5,681 bases of DNA from CAZVWW01 sp964631265. Its GTDB lineage: Bacteria; Thermotogota; Thermotogae; MWEM01. Both the position numbers and the translations under genes were made by a program. The stretch covers positions 1 through 5,681 of the forward strand of contig CAZVWW010000137.1 of assembly GCA_964631265.1 (NCBI GenBank), in the 5' to 3' direction. This document shows, in pieces, positions 1 through 5,601 of this stretch. Under the pieces are notes generated by a model. The model saw nothing but the letters and a program-made list of their open reading frames with translations, did no database searches and had not been told where the DNA came from. Position 1 is the first letter of the stretch; each line of letters opens with the position of its first letter.

Positions 1-201
1 AATCGTCAGGCTCTTGCCAAATCGCCTGGGCCGGGACATGAAATAGACCTTGCCCCGGTCGATGAGGTCAAAGAGGTATCGGGTTTTATCGATGTAAAGA
101 TAGTCGTTCTCCACAAGCCAGGCCAAACCGTCCCCTCGGGTCGCTCCCCTCGGTTTGCAAACGGAACCGTCTCCACTGATCCAAAAAATCGAAAAACACC
201 C
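1..201 (-). pseudogene. 5' part of an AAA-ATPase-like (DUF1703-type) gene, start region missing
   Basis: Minus-strand frame open from 201 to the left edge, just after an in-frame TAA at 202-204. From about base 117 downward it reads LVENDYLYIDKTRYLFDLID, then RGKVYFMSRPRRFGKSLTI. This is the characteristic N-terminus of the AAA-ATPase-like/PD-(D/E)XK family; the P-loop is RRFGKS, with its Lys codon at 13-15. Family members normally begin about 15 residues before Y-x-Y-V/I-D-K-T with a short M...P.GI..F leader. Here the frame upstream of Leu (115-117) is unrelated (..GDGLAW) and contains no ATG, only weak TTG or GTG options. I therefore infer a truncated 5' end, possibly caused by an inserted or recombined sequence with its breakpoint near 118-125. 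The rest of the gene lies outside the window, so whether it is fully dead cannot be seen. Family identity is fairly certain; pseudogene status is an inference. Confidence 0.7.
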
Positions 202-214
202 TTAATTCATTGTA

Positions 215-240
215 CGCACCGACCCGGAGGAGTCGGTGCG
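215..240. repeat. 9-bp perfect inverted repeat (hairpin)
   Basis: CGCACCGAC (215-223) and GTCGGTGCG (232-240) are exact reverse complements around an 8-base loop. The hairpin sits 54 bases past the stop of the nucleoside hydrolase. Neither strand has a T-run after the stem, so it is not a typical Rho-independent terminator. It could stabilise the 3' end of the hydrolase mRNA or belong to a dispersed repeat. The stretch 118-293 holds no gene that I recognise; besides this hairpin it has a 10-bp palindrome GTTTGCAAAC (153-162) and two copies of TCCCCTCGG (131-139, 145-153). Confidence 0.55.
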
Positions 241-293
241 AGACCGGGAGGGTTATTCAGCAGCCCCTATTTAAAAACTAATATTCCGACAAC

Positions 294-1349
294 TTAAAAA
301 TCAGAATTGATGACCCGTGAGAAATCCTCTTTAAAACCCGCTTCGGAAAGTCCTTGTACCACATTGATCAAACCGCCCGGTGAGGTCGAGTCCACATAGG
401 TTTGACCGGAACGATTATCCTGCATGGTATCTTTGGTGTGCACAGTCAGATTGAGGGGGTTTATCTGATTCGGCTTCAAGCCTCCCGCCATTATCATGGT
501 GGCAAGCGGGTCGTAGATGGGAACGGGAACTGTCTCACTGGAGGTGCCAGTTTTTTCCATGATAATATACCTGACCGTCGTTGCTATCGGATCCTTTGCT
601 GTTATCTCACTGAAATAACTTCTCTCTAACAGCACATAGTTACAGGCATCGAGCGGGATAATCGTCATGGGAATGTCAGAATCGATGATCTGCCTGGCAG
701 CCACGGGATCCACGAATACGTTATACTCAGCATATTTGTTTGTACTGTAGATGGGGCCTTGAGCCCATTCCTTTTTTGCGTTGTTCAGCGAGGCCACATT
801 CCCATCGACAAAAACAGCACCAGCCATGGCGTAAATATTCTCTATTTTGTCAACACGTGTTTCGGGATATTTTTCAAGCATCTTCGCAAGATTTGTGAAC
901 CCTCCCAGCGAAAGAATGGTGATCTTTTCTTCGGTCGTTTCAAGCGTGTCATGGATGTAGTCCCACGCCTTTTTTGAACTAACCGGTCTGTCAGGTGCGG
1001 GAAATTTGGCGTTTGATTCCAAGATATCGCTCATATCCTTTTTAAATGAGGCTGGGAAATGGTGTTCATAGTGAGTCGGGGTTGCTGCTCCGATATAAAC
1101 ATCTGCTTTTTGTTTGCCGAGTGTCATCAGCTTAAGGGCATTTTCAACACCGTCTTTGAGATAAGTTTCACCGCATCCTGTAACGGTGACACCAATGATT
1201 TCAACATTCGGTTTCTTCATCAGATAGAGAATGGATAGTATGTCATCCCGTCCCATGTCCGAGTCGATAATCACCTTTTTTGAAGCGGTTCCACCAAAGA
1301 GTGTGGAAACAACTACAATCATAAGCACGATAAGAAATAGTCTTTTCAT
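294..1349 (-). CDS. exported inosine/uridine-preferring nucleoside hydrolase family protein
   Basis: 351 residues, close to the usual length of the IUNH family plus a signal peptide. Family enzymes cleave the N-glycosidic bond of nucleosides to a free base and ribose. Residues 1-22 form a Sec signal peptide (MKR, then a hydrophobic stretch, cleavage near GGTAS) with no lipobox Cys, so a periplasmic location is likely. The metal and ribose site is present: IIDSDMGRDD (Asp29, 31, 35, 36), GGAVFVDGN (Asn184), AEYN.FVDP.AA (Glu208, Asn210) and YDPLAT (Asp280). Oddities: the His of the usual HDPLA motif is Tyr279, the usual GN after the second strand is GC (Cys59), and the loop between Asn184 and Glu208 is about 18 residues longer than usual. 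The fold and metal site look intact; the substrate may differ from inosine or uridine. The ATG start at 1347-1349 is supported by an SD sequence and a promoter just upstream, so it is probably transcribed alone, for nucleoside salvage or scavenging (inference). Confidence 0.9.
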   Translation of the reverse strand: MKRLFLIVLMIVVVSTLFGGTASKKVIIDSDMGRDDILSILYLMKKPNVEIIGVTVTGCGETYLKDGVENALKLMTLGKQKADVYIGAATPTHYEHHFPASFKKDMSDILESNAKFPAPDRPVSSKKAWDYIHDTLETTEEKITILSLGGFTNLAKMLEKYPETRVDKIENIYAMAGAVFVDGNVASLNNAKKEWAQGPIYSTNKYAEYNVFVDPVAARQIIDSDIPMTIIPLDACNYVLLERSYFSEITAKDPIATTVRYIIMEKTGTSSETVPVPIYDPLATMIMAGGLKPNQINPLNLTVHTKDTMQDNRSGQTYVDSTSPGGLINVVQGLSEAGFKEDFSRVINSDF

Positions 1350-1357
1350 ACAATCAG

Positions 1358-1363
1358 CTCCCT
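1358..1363 (-). promoter_or_regulatory. ribosome binding site of the nucleoside hydrolase
   Basis: AGGGAG on the minus strand, 8 bases before the ATG. It fixes the start ahead of a proper signal peptide. Confidence 0.75.
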
Positions 1364-1381
1364 GAAGTTAGAATTTTTTGG

Positions 1382-1402
1382 CTAAGCTTGTTTTTAGCTT
1401 AG
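1382..1402 (-). other. stem-loop in the leader of the nucleoside hydrolase mRNA
   Basis: CTAAGCT (1382-1388) and AGCTTAG (1396-1402) pair perfectly (7 bp) around a 7-base loop. It would form at the very 5' end of the transcript from the predicted promoter, about 30 bases before the SD. No T-run follows it on the minus strand, so it is not a terminator; it may protect the 5' end of the mRNA. Function is not shown by the sequence. Confidence 0.45.
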
Positions 1403-1415
1403 TACAATCATTGTA
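1403..1415. promoter_or_regulatory. palindrome over the predicted transcription start (operator candidate)
   Basis: TACAAT-C-ATTGTA is a perfect 6-1-6 inverted repeat. It touches the last base of the -10 hexamer and covers the expected start site near 1408, the classic position for a repressor. Its general shape (A/T-rich arms around one central base) recalls Fur-family boxes, but the arm sequence is not a match to a known consensus that I can name. Confidence 0.4.
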
Positions 1416-1423
1416 TTATATCA
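1415..1423 (-). promoter_or_regulatory. extended -10 promoter of the nucleoside hydrolase gene
   Basis: Minus-strand TGATATAAT is a perfect sigma-70 extended -10 (TGn plus TATAAT). At 17-bp spacing the -35 position holds only a poor hexamer (TGAATT), which is usual for extended -10 promoters. The start would fall near 1408, giving a leader of about 60 bases before the ATG at 1349. The box overlaps the end of the decayed receiver-domain remnant. Confidence 0.6.
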
Positions 1424-1478
1424 TTTTTGTTGCCTGGAATTCAGCTACCGCCGGCATGACGTTATCCATGAGGATAAG
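1416..1478 (-). pseudogene. relic of a response-regulator receiver domain
   Basis: Minus strand from 1478 reads LILMDNVMP, then AVAE, then FQATKMI and a TAA (1418-1416). The receiver at the end of the neighbouring hybrid kinase reads LILMDIVMP, GVDG, FQATGMI at the same place: 15 of 20 residues agree, without gaps, including the phospho-acceptor Asp (codon 1464-1466) and the beta3-alpha4 loop Met-Pro. By hand, about 45 of 60 bases match the kinase copy and about 46 of 60 match the stand-alone REC. An in-frame TAA at 1482-1484 closes it upstream, and no receiver sequence is recognisable beyond either end. It cannot make a protein domain; it is what remains of a third REC copy in this locus. 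Confidence 0.75.
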
Positions 1479-1483
1479 GAATT

Positions 1484-1503
1484 AAGGGATAAGAAGGGAT
1501 AAG
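1484..1503. repeat. two perfect tandem copies of a 10-base unit
   Basis: AAGGGATAAG occurs at 1484-1493 and again at 1494-1503. Its core GGATAAG also occurs at 1472-1478, inside the receiver relic, so the repeat probably expanded from the broken edge of that relic by slippage. Confidence 0.6.
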
Positions 1504-1505
1504 AT

Positions 1506-1549
1506 AGGGACGATCCCTGTTGAAAAGTTACGTTATTTTGGGAGTCCCC
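1506..1549 (-). terminator. possible weak transcription end of the hybrid kinase gene
   Basis: Downstream of the kinase stop the minus strand has a hairpin AGGGA-TCG-TCCCT (1518-1506), followed by a T- and C-rich stretch rather than a clean T-run. A G-rich run with a 3-bp GGG/CCC pairing lies just after the stop. Neither is a convincing intrinsic terminator; read-through into the hydrolase leader is possible. Confidence 0.25.
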
Positions 1550-1555
1550 CCTTCA

Positions 1556-4500
1556 TCACAAATACTTCTGGAGCAATTCCTTTATCTGTTCCAAAGAAAC
1601 GGGTTTTGAGATATAATCATCCATACCGGCCTCAAGGCAATCCTCTCTGTCCGCTTTCAAGGCCTTCGCTGTCATGGCGACAATGGGAATCTCTCTGTCC
1701 TGTCCCCGTATCATCCCCGTTGCCTGAAACCCGTCGACCCCGGGCATGACGATGTCCATGAGGATGAGATCCGGTTTATGCTTCAGATAGAGCTCATAAG
1801 CCTCTTCTCCGTTCCAGGCCTCGATAACTTGAATGCCCTTTGAGAATATGGAGAGTGCTGTTCTCGCATACTGCATGTTCACCTTGTCATCCTCGGCGAT
1901 GAGGACTTTCCTGCCCTTAAACAGCAGGGATTCCATGGCTTTCCTCTCCTCATGGGATTCTTTCGATTTTGCCTCATTCGCGCATGGTAATGTCAGATCA
2001 AAAGAAAAGGTGCTGCCTTTGCCGTAAACGCTGTCCAGATGCAGAATGCTGTTCATTTTCTGCAACAGATCTTTGGTGATGGACAGACCCAGACCTGTTC
2101 CACCGTATTGGCGGGTAGTGGTCATATCGAGCTGTTGGAAGGGCTCGAAGATAAGTGCCTGATCCTCTTCTTTGATTCCAATACCGGTGTCGGTCACTTT
2201 GAAGCGTAGTGTGACCGTTTCCTCTCGACGTTCCAGTGCCTGTATCCTCAGAGAGACACCGCCTTGTTCGGTGAACTTGACGGCATTCGAGAGCAGGTTC
2301 AACAGGACTTGCCGTAATCTTGAGCCGTCCACTTCCACGGTTTGCGGGACGTTGTCCTCGATATTAGCGGTGAGTTCCAGTCTCTTTTGTCGGGTTTTGT
2401 AACGGACAGTTGAGACGGTTTTCTCGACCAAAGGTCGTAAATCCGTTTTTTCCGGGTGCAGATCGAGCTTCCCGGCTTCTATCTGAGAGAGATCGAGGAT
2501 ATCGCTGATAATTTCCAGCAGATTGTTGGCCGAGGAGAGGACGACATTGATGTATTCGAGCTGGTCATCGTTGAGTCCCGTGCTCTTGAGTATCTCGCTG
2601 AATCCGGTGATCCCGTTCAGAGGCGTTCTCAGTTCATGGCTCATGGTGCTGAGGAACTCGCTTTTGGCCTGGTTGGCCTTTTTTGCAGCTTCTTCGCTCT
2701 CTCTGAGCTCTTCATTCATGGCCTCCATTGCCTGATGGGCTTTGATCTGAAGGGTGATGTCTTCAAAACTGGCGTAAACCTGGTACGGTTCATCCTCTCC
2801 CGGGCGATACTGAGGGATGGCATTGACTTTTATCCAATGATAGGCTTCTTCCAGGGGATGATAAACGCCTATAATCTCTCCGTAAACCGATCTTCCGGTT
2901 CTCAGTGAAACCATTGCAGGGTGCTCCTCTCCGGGGAATGGTGTTCCGTCTTCGTGTATAGCCCTCCATCTCGGATCAGTGGAGGTCCGGCCCTGCAGTT
3001 GGGCAAGCGAAAGGCCCAGTATCCTCTGTGCAGACGAATTCGCTGCAATAATCTTCCCTGATTTGTCGTGATAGACAACCCCCTGTGCCAATGTTTCGAA
3101 AAGGGTTCGGAATTCCCGCTCGCTTTCCCGGAGCTTGTTTTCCGAATCTTTACGTTCCGCAATTCGACCGATCCTTTCAGCGAGGGTGTGGATCAATCTC
3201 TTTTCAGATTCTAGAAAGGGGGAAGGGGTTTTACCGTTGGGCTGCTTTTTCAGGAAAACTTCCAGCGAACCGCATCTCGCACCATGAAACACAATCTCGC
3301 TGGCGATCTTGAAGGGCGTTTCACTGAACTCTTTGCTGTTGAAAGTCTGTCCGTCAAAAGTAATCCTTGCACAGGTCGATTCGGGGAACCGGAAAGCAGG
3401 GGGGATGGTTTCAGCAAATTGTTGGAGCATCTCTTGAAGGGTCTGCTCTTTTTTCTGAACGATTTCCGACATCCTGAAGATACAGCTGATCTCTTTGTTT
3501 CTTTCCCGGAGTTTTTTCGTCTGTTCTTCAAGTTCCTGCTGGGTCTTCTTGAGCTTGGTAACGTCGGTGTGCGTACCGAACATCCATAACGGCCTGCCAT
3601 CCTCTGTCCACTCCTGAACAGCCCCCCGGTCAAGCACCCAGACCCAGTGGCCGTCTTTATGTTGCATTCGGCATTCGCATTCGTAATAATCCGTTTCGCC
3701 ACGGAAATGGCGTTCCAGTTTCTCCTGGCAGTCTTTCAGGTCATCGGGATGCGTACGATTTGTCCAGGTTTCTATGGTGACAGGGTCCAGTTCTTGCAGG
3801 GTGTAACCGATTATCCCGGCCCATCTTTCGTTGAAAACTGTTTTTCCGGTTTGAACATTCCATTCCCAGGTTCCCGCATTTGTCCCCCTCAAGATGGCTT
3901 TTTGCCGTGCTTCACTACGACGGAGTGCTTCCCGTTGTTTGTACTGTTTTGTCACATCTCTGAAAACCATGATAACCCCGTGGATATTGCCCGGTTCATC
4001 ACGTATGGGCGCCGCTGAGTCTGCTATGTGGTATTGGCGGTTGTCTTTTGAAATCAGTGTTGTATGATTGGAAAGGCCCAGGGTCTGTCCGGTTTCCAAC
4101 ACTTTCCTGACGGGAGGGTCCAATGCTTCCCCGGTGATGGAGCTGATGATTTTGAAGACCTCTTTGACGGGTTTCCCCTTTGCGGATTCAGCGCTCCAGC
4201 CGGTCAGGTCTTCAGCAACAGAGTTCATGCGGTCAACGTTTCCCTTTGTATCCGTCGATATTACCGCATCCCCAATCGATTGCAGGGTTATCTTCAAACG
4301 GTTTTTGCTCTCATTGAGCCTTTCCTCGGCTTGTCTCTGTTTGGTGATGTCCTCTACAATTCCGATGACCCTCAAAACCCCGGTGTCCGACTCTTTCTCG
4401 GTTATGCTCCCGACATCTTTGAACCACTGATATTGACCCGATTTGTTTTGGATCCGATAGGCCACTTCATAGAGTTCGGTTTCACCGTTAATATGGGCCC

Positions 4501-5101
4501 GCATCGCCTGCATGGTTCTTTCGTAATCATCCGGATGAACTAAGGCCATGAAGTCTTCGTAATTCTCAAATTCATCAGGAGAATACCCCAGCATTCCCGC
4601 CTTCCGGTCATCAAACCAGACGTTTCCCGGGGGCAGCTCCATCTCCCACCAGGAGAGATTACCGGCTTTTAAGCCGGCGTCTATCCGTTGATAGAGTTTT
4701 TTCTGGATGGCTTCCTTTTGCTTTCTCTCAGTGATATCGGTGAAAACGCCGGCGATCTGCTTGACTTGACCATCGGCTATAATAGGGGTTAATTGGGTTA
4801 ACCAGGTTTTTTGGCCCGATGGGAACGTGTAGGTTTCTTCATAACTCAGTTTCCGGTTTTGTTCAAGGCATTGTTTGTAATGGCCCAAAATAGCCATTCC
4901 AACTTCATTTCCAAAGACTTCAACAGGGTTTTTTTCCTGAATGTCATTTTGGGTGAACCCCGTTACTCTCTCAAAAGCCTTGTTGACGCTTGTATATCTG
5001 AACGTCTCTTTTTCATCATGATCCACCAGAAACACAGCGCTGTCGATGTGGTTGAAGATGGCTTCGTATTGATTATTCGTTTGTTTATCCTTGCTTGTCA
5101 T
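1556..5101 (-). CDS. soluble multi-PAS hybrid histidine kinase with C-terminal receiver
   Basis: 1181 residues. Domain order: PAS 8-125; PAS (PAS_3 fold, WWEM..LGYSPDEF..HPDD) 138-254; PAS 262-387; PAS (PAS_3 fold, TWEWN..HPDD..HKDGHW) 398-516; a short coiled coil; a GAF-like domain 535-655; PAS 660-785; coiled-coil linker 785-812; HisKA with STMSHELRTPLNG (phospho-acceptor His822); HATPase with N-box (Asn935, Asn939), G1 DTGIGI (971-976), F-box FEPF (985-988) and G2 GGTGLGL (1000-1006); REC 1064-1181 with Asp1071, Asp1072, acceptor Asp1116, Thr1144 and Lys1166. All catalytic residues are present. No transmembrane segment or signal peptide is seen, so it should sense a cytoplasmic cue; the PAS cofactors cannot be read from the sequence. 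It ends at the REC with no Hpt, so onward transfer needs a separate Hpt or response regulator. The ATG lies 13 bases after a G-rich SD, and the first PAS begins soon after it. The upstream stand-alone REC (97-base gap) may belong to the same relay. Confidence 0.95.
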   Translation of the reverse strand: MTSKDKQTNNQYEAIFNHIDSAVFLVDHDEKETFRYTSVNKAFERVTGFTQNDIQEKNPVEVFGNEVGMAILGHYKQCLEQNRKLSYEETYTFPSGQKTWLTQLTPIIADGQVKQIAGVFTDITERKQKEAIQKKLYQRIDAGLKAGNLSWWEMELPPGNVWFDDRKAGMLGYSPDEFENYEDFMALVHPDDYERTMQAMRAHINGETELYEVAYRIQNKSGQYQWFKDVGSITEKESDTGVLRVIGIVEDITKQRQAEERLNESKNRLKITLQSIGDAVISTDTKGNVDRMNSVAEDLTGWSAESAKGKPVKEVFKIISSITGEALDPPVRKVLETGQTLGLSNHTTLISKDNRQYHIADSAAPIRDEPGNIHGVIMVFRDVTKQYKQREALRRSEARQKAILRGTNAGTWEWNVQTGKTVFNERWAGIIGYTLQELDPVTIETWTNRTHPDDLKDCQEKLERHFRGETDYYECECRMQHKDGHWVWVLDRGAVQEWTEDGRPLWMFGTHTDVTKLKKTQQELEEQTKKLRERNKEISCIFRMSEIVQKKEQTLQEMLQQFAETIPPAFRFPESTCARITFDGQTFNSKEFSETPFKIASEIVFHGARCGSLEVFLKKQPNGKTPSPFLESEKRLIHTLAERIGRIAERKDSENKLRESEREFRTLFETLAQGVVYHDKSGKIIAANSSAQRILGLSLAQLQGRTSTDPRWRAIHEDGTPFPGEEHPAMVSLRTGRSVYGEIIGVYHPLEEAYHWIKVNAIPQYRPGEDEPYQVYASFEDITLQIKAHQAMEAMNEELRESEEAAKKANQAKSEFLSTMSHELRTPLNGITGFSEILKSTGLNDDQLEYINVVLSSANNLLEIISDILDLSQIEAGKLDLHPEKTDLRPLVEKTVSTVRYKTRQKRLELTANIEDNVPQTVEVDGSRLRQVLLNLLSNAVKFTEQGGVSLRIQALERREETVTLRFKVTDTGIGIKEEDQALIFEPFQQLDMTTTRQYGGTGLGLSITKDLLQKMNSILHLDSVYGKGSTFSFDLTLPCANEAKSKESHEERKAMESLLFKGRKVLIAEDDKVNMQYARTALSIFSKGIQVIEAWNGEEAYELYLKHKPDLILMDIVMPGVDGFQATGMIRGQDREIPIVAMTAKALKADREDCLEAGMDDYISKPVSLEQIKELLQKYL
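1591..1729 (-). repeat. receiver segment nearly identical to 5246-5384 (copy A)
   Basis: 137 of 139 bases match the copy in the stand-alone REC at a constant offset of 3655; the only differences are at 1601 and 1704, and 1602-1703 is an unbroken 102-base identity. Immediately outside, identity falls to about 60% (1561-1590) and about 69% (1748-1918, counted by hand). The segment encodes roughly residues 1125-1170 of the kinase, covering alpha4, beta5, the conserved Lys1166 and the start of alpha5. Confidence 0.85.
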
Positions 5102-5113
5102 ATCAAATGGGAA

Positions 5114-5119
5114 CCCCCT
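5114..5119 (-). promoter_or_regulatory. ribosome binding site of the hybrid kinase
   Basis: Minus-strand AGGGGG, 12 bases before the ATG at 5101. The spacing is somewhat long for an SD, but no better site lies closer. Confidence 0.45.
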
Positions 5120-5138
5120 TTTAATTACTCTTCTGTTA

Positions 5139-5144
5139 AGTATA
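5139..5144 (-). promoter_or_regulatory. candidate -10 box for the hybrid kinase gene
   Basis: Minus-strand TATACT matches the -10 consensus in 5 of 6 positions and lies about 38 bases before the ATG. The -35 region has no good hexamer at 16-18 bp. It would start transcription just past a T-run that may end the upstream REC transcript. Weak evidence; co-transcription with the upstream gene is equally possible. Confidence 0.3.
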
Positions 5145-5148
5145 CACT

Positions 5149-5199
5149 AAAAAAGCAAGAGAATACTCTGAAAAGACATGCCCTTCATCCGAAAGGTCT
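5149..5199 (-). terminator. possible weak terminator after the stand-alone receiver gene
   Basis: Minus strand shows a bulged hairpin (AGA/TCT and CCTT/AAGG, 5199-5174) followed by TTTT, then a 4-bp stem AGAG-TATT-CTCT (5169-5158) followed 3 bases later by TTTTTT (5154-5149). Both stems are short, so termination would be partial at best. Confidence 0.25.
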
Positions 5200-5204
5200 A
5201 ACCC

Positions 5205-5585
5205 TCAGTGCAACAGATACTTTTTTAGGGTCTGCTTTAACTCGTCCAAAGAAACAGGTTTTGAGATATAATCATCCATACCGGCCTCAAGGCAATCCTC
5301 TCTGTCCGCTTTCAAGGCCTTCGCTGTCATGGCGACAATGGGAATCTCTCTGTCCTGTTCCCGTATCATCCCCGTTGCCTGAAATCCATCCACGTCCGGC
5401 ATGACGAGATCCATGAGAATGAGGTCAGGCGTGTGCTTCAGGTATTGCTTATAGGCCTCCTCCCCGTTTTCTGCTTCGATAATCTCTATATCCTTCGAAA
5501 ACATAGAAAGTGCCGTTTGTACATACTCCATATTGGTTGGGTTGTCCTCTGCGATGAGTACCTTTTTACCTTTAAAGAACTGCAC
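5205..5585 (-). CDS. stand-alone receiver domain, possibly the detached C-terminus of a hybrid kinase
   Basis: 126 residues, essentially one REC domain with no output domain. Acidic pocket AEDN near residues 14-17, phospho-acceptor Asp in LILMDLVMP (about residue 60), MTAKAL Thr and SKP Lys all present, so it should accept a phosphoryl group. The first codon is GTG (5583-5585), preceded only by a weak GAGG about 14 bases upstream. The same frame stays open upstream to about 5651 and there overlaps the end of the preceding kinase fragment in another frame. Its sequence closely follows the REC of the downstream hybrid kinase, with a 139-base near-identical segment. It is either a CheY-like single-domain regulator shuttling phosphate in a kinase relay, or the REC of a hybrid kinase cut off by a frameshift. 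The second is favoured because the linker and the FFKGKKVLIAED start match the internal LFKGRKVLIAED of the large kinase. Confidence 0.85.
   Translation of the reverse strand: MQFFKGKKVLIAEDNPTNMEYVQTALSMFSKDIEIIEAENGEEAYKQYLKHTPDLILMDLVMPDVDGFQATGMIREQDREIPIVAMTAKALKADREDCLEAGMDDYISKPVSLDELKQTLKKYLLH
5246..5384 (-). repeat. receiver segment nearly identical to 1591-1729 (copy B)
   Basis: Partner of the copy at 1591-1729, with mismatches at 5256 and 5359. The lack of synonymous change here, against marked divergence in the rest of the same domain, is what marks it as a conversion or recombination tract rather than simple conservation. Confidence 0.85.
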
Positions 5586-5601
5586 TTCAGCAGCGTTTGC
5601 C

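Noticed and set aside
215..240. Hairpin as an intrinsic terminator or a CRISPR repeat.
   Set aside because: No T-run follows on either strand, and there is only one copy with no spacer pattern.
402..629. Plus-strand open frames opposite the nucleoside hydrolase (also 759-977).
   Set aside because: They lie fully antisense to a well-supported gene, have no recognisable domains, and their residues look like reverse-frame translation.
1382..1402. Leader stem-loop as a terminator or riboswitch.
   Set aside because: It has a 7-bp stem only, no following T-run on the transcribed strand, and the leader of about 60 bases is too short for a known purine riboswitch fold.
2456..4543. Several plus-strand open frames of 70-160 codons and two minus-strand frames inside the hybrid kinase.
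   Set aside because: All overlap a continuous kinase reading frame with intact domains; no independent SD or domain support was seen.
4811..5404. 197-codon plus-strand frame crossing the kinase start and the stand-alone receiver.
   Set aside because: It is antisense to two recognised genes and the gap between them, with no domain signature.
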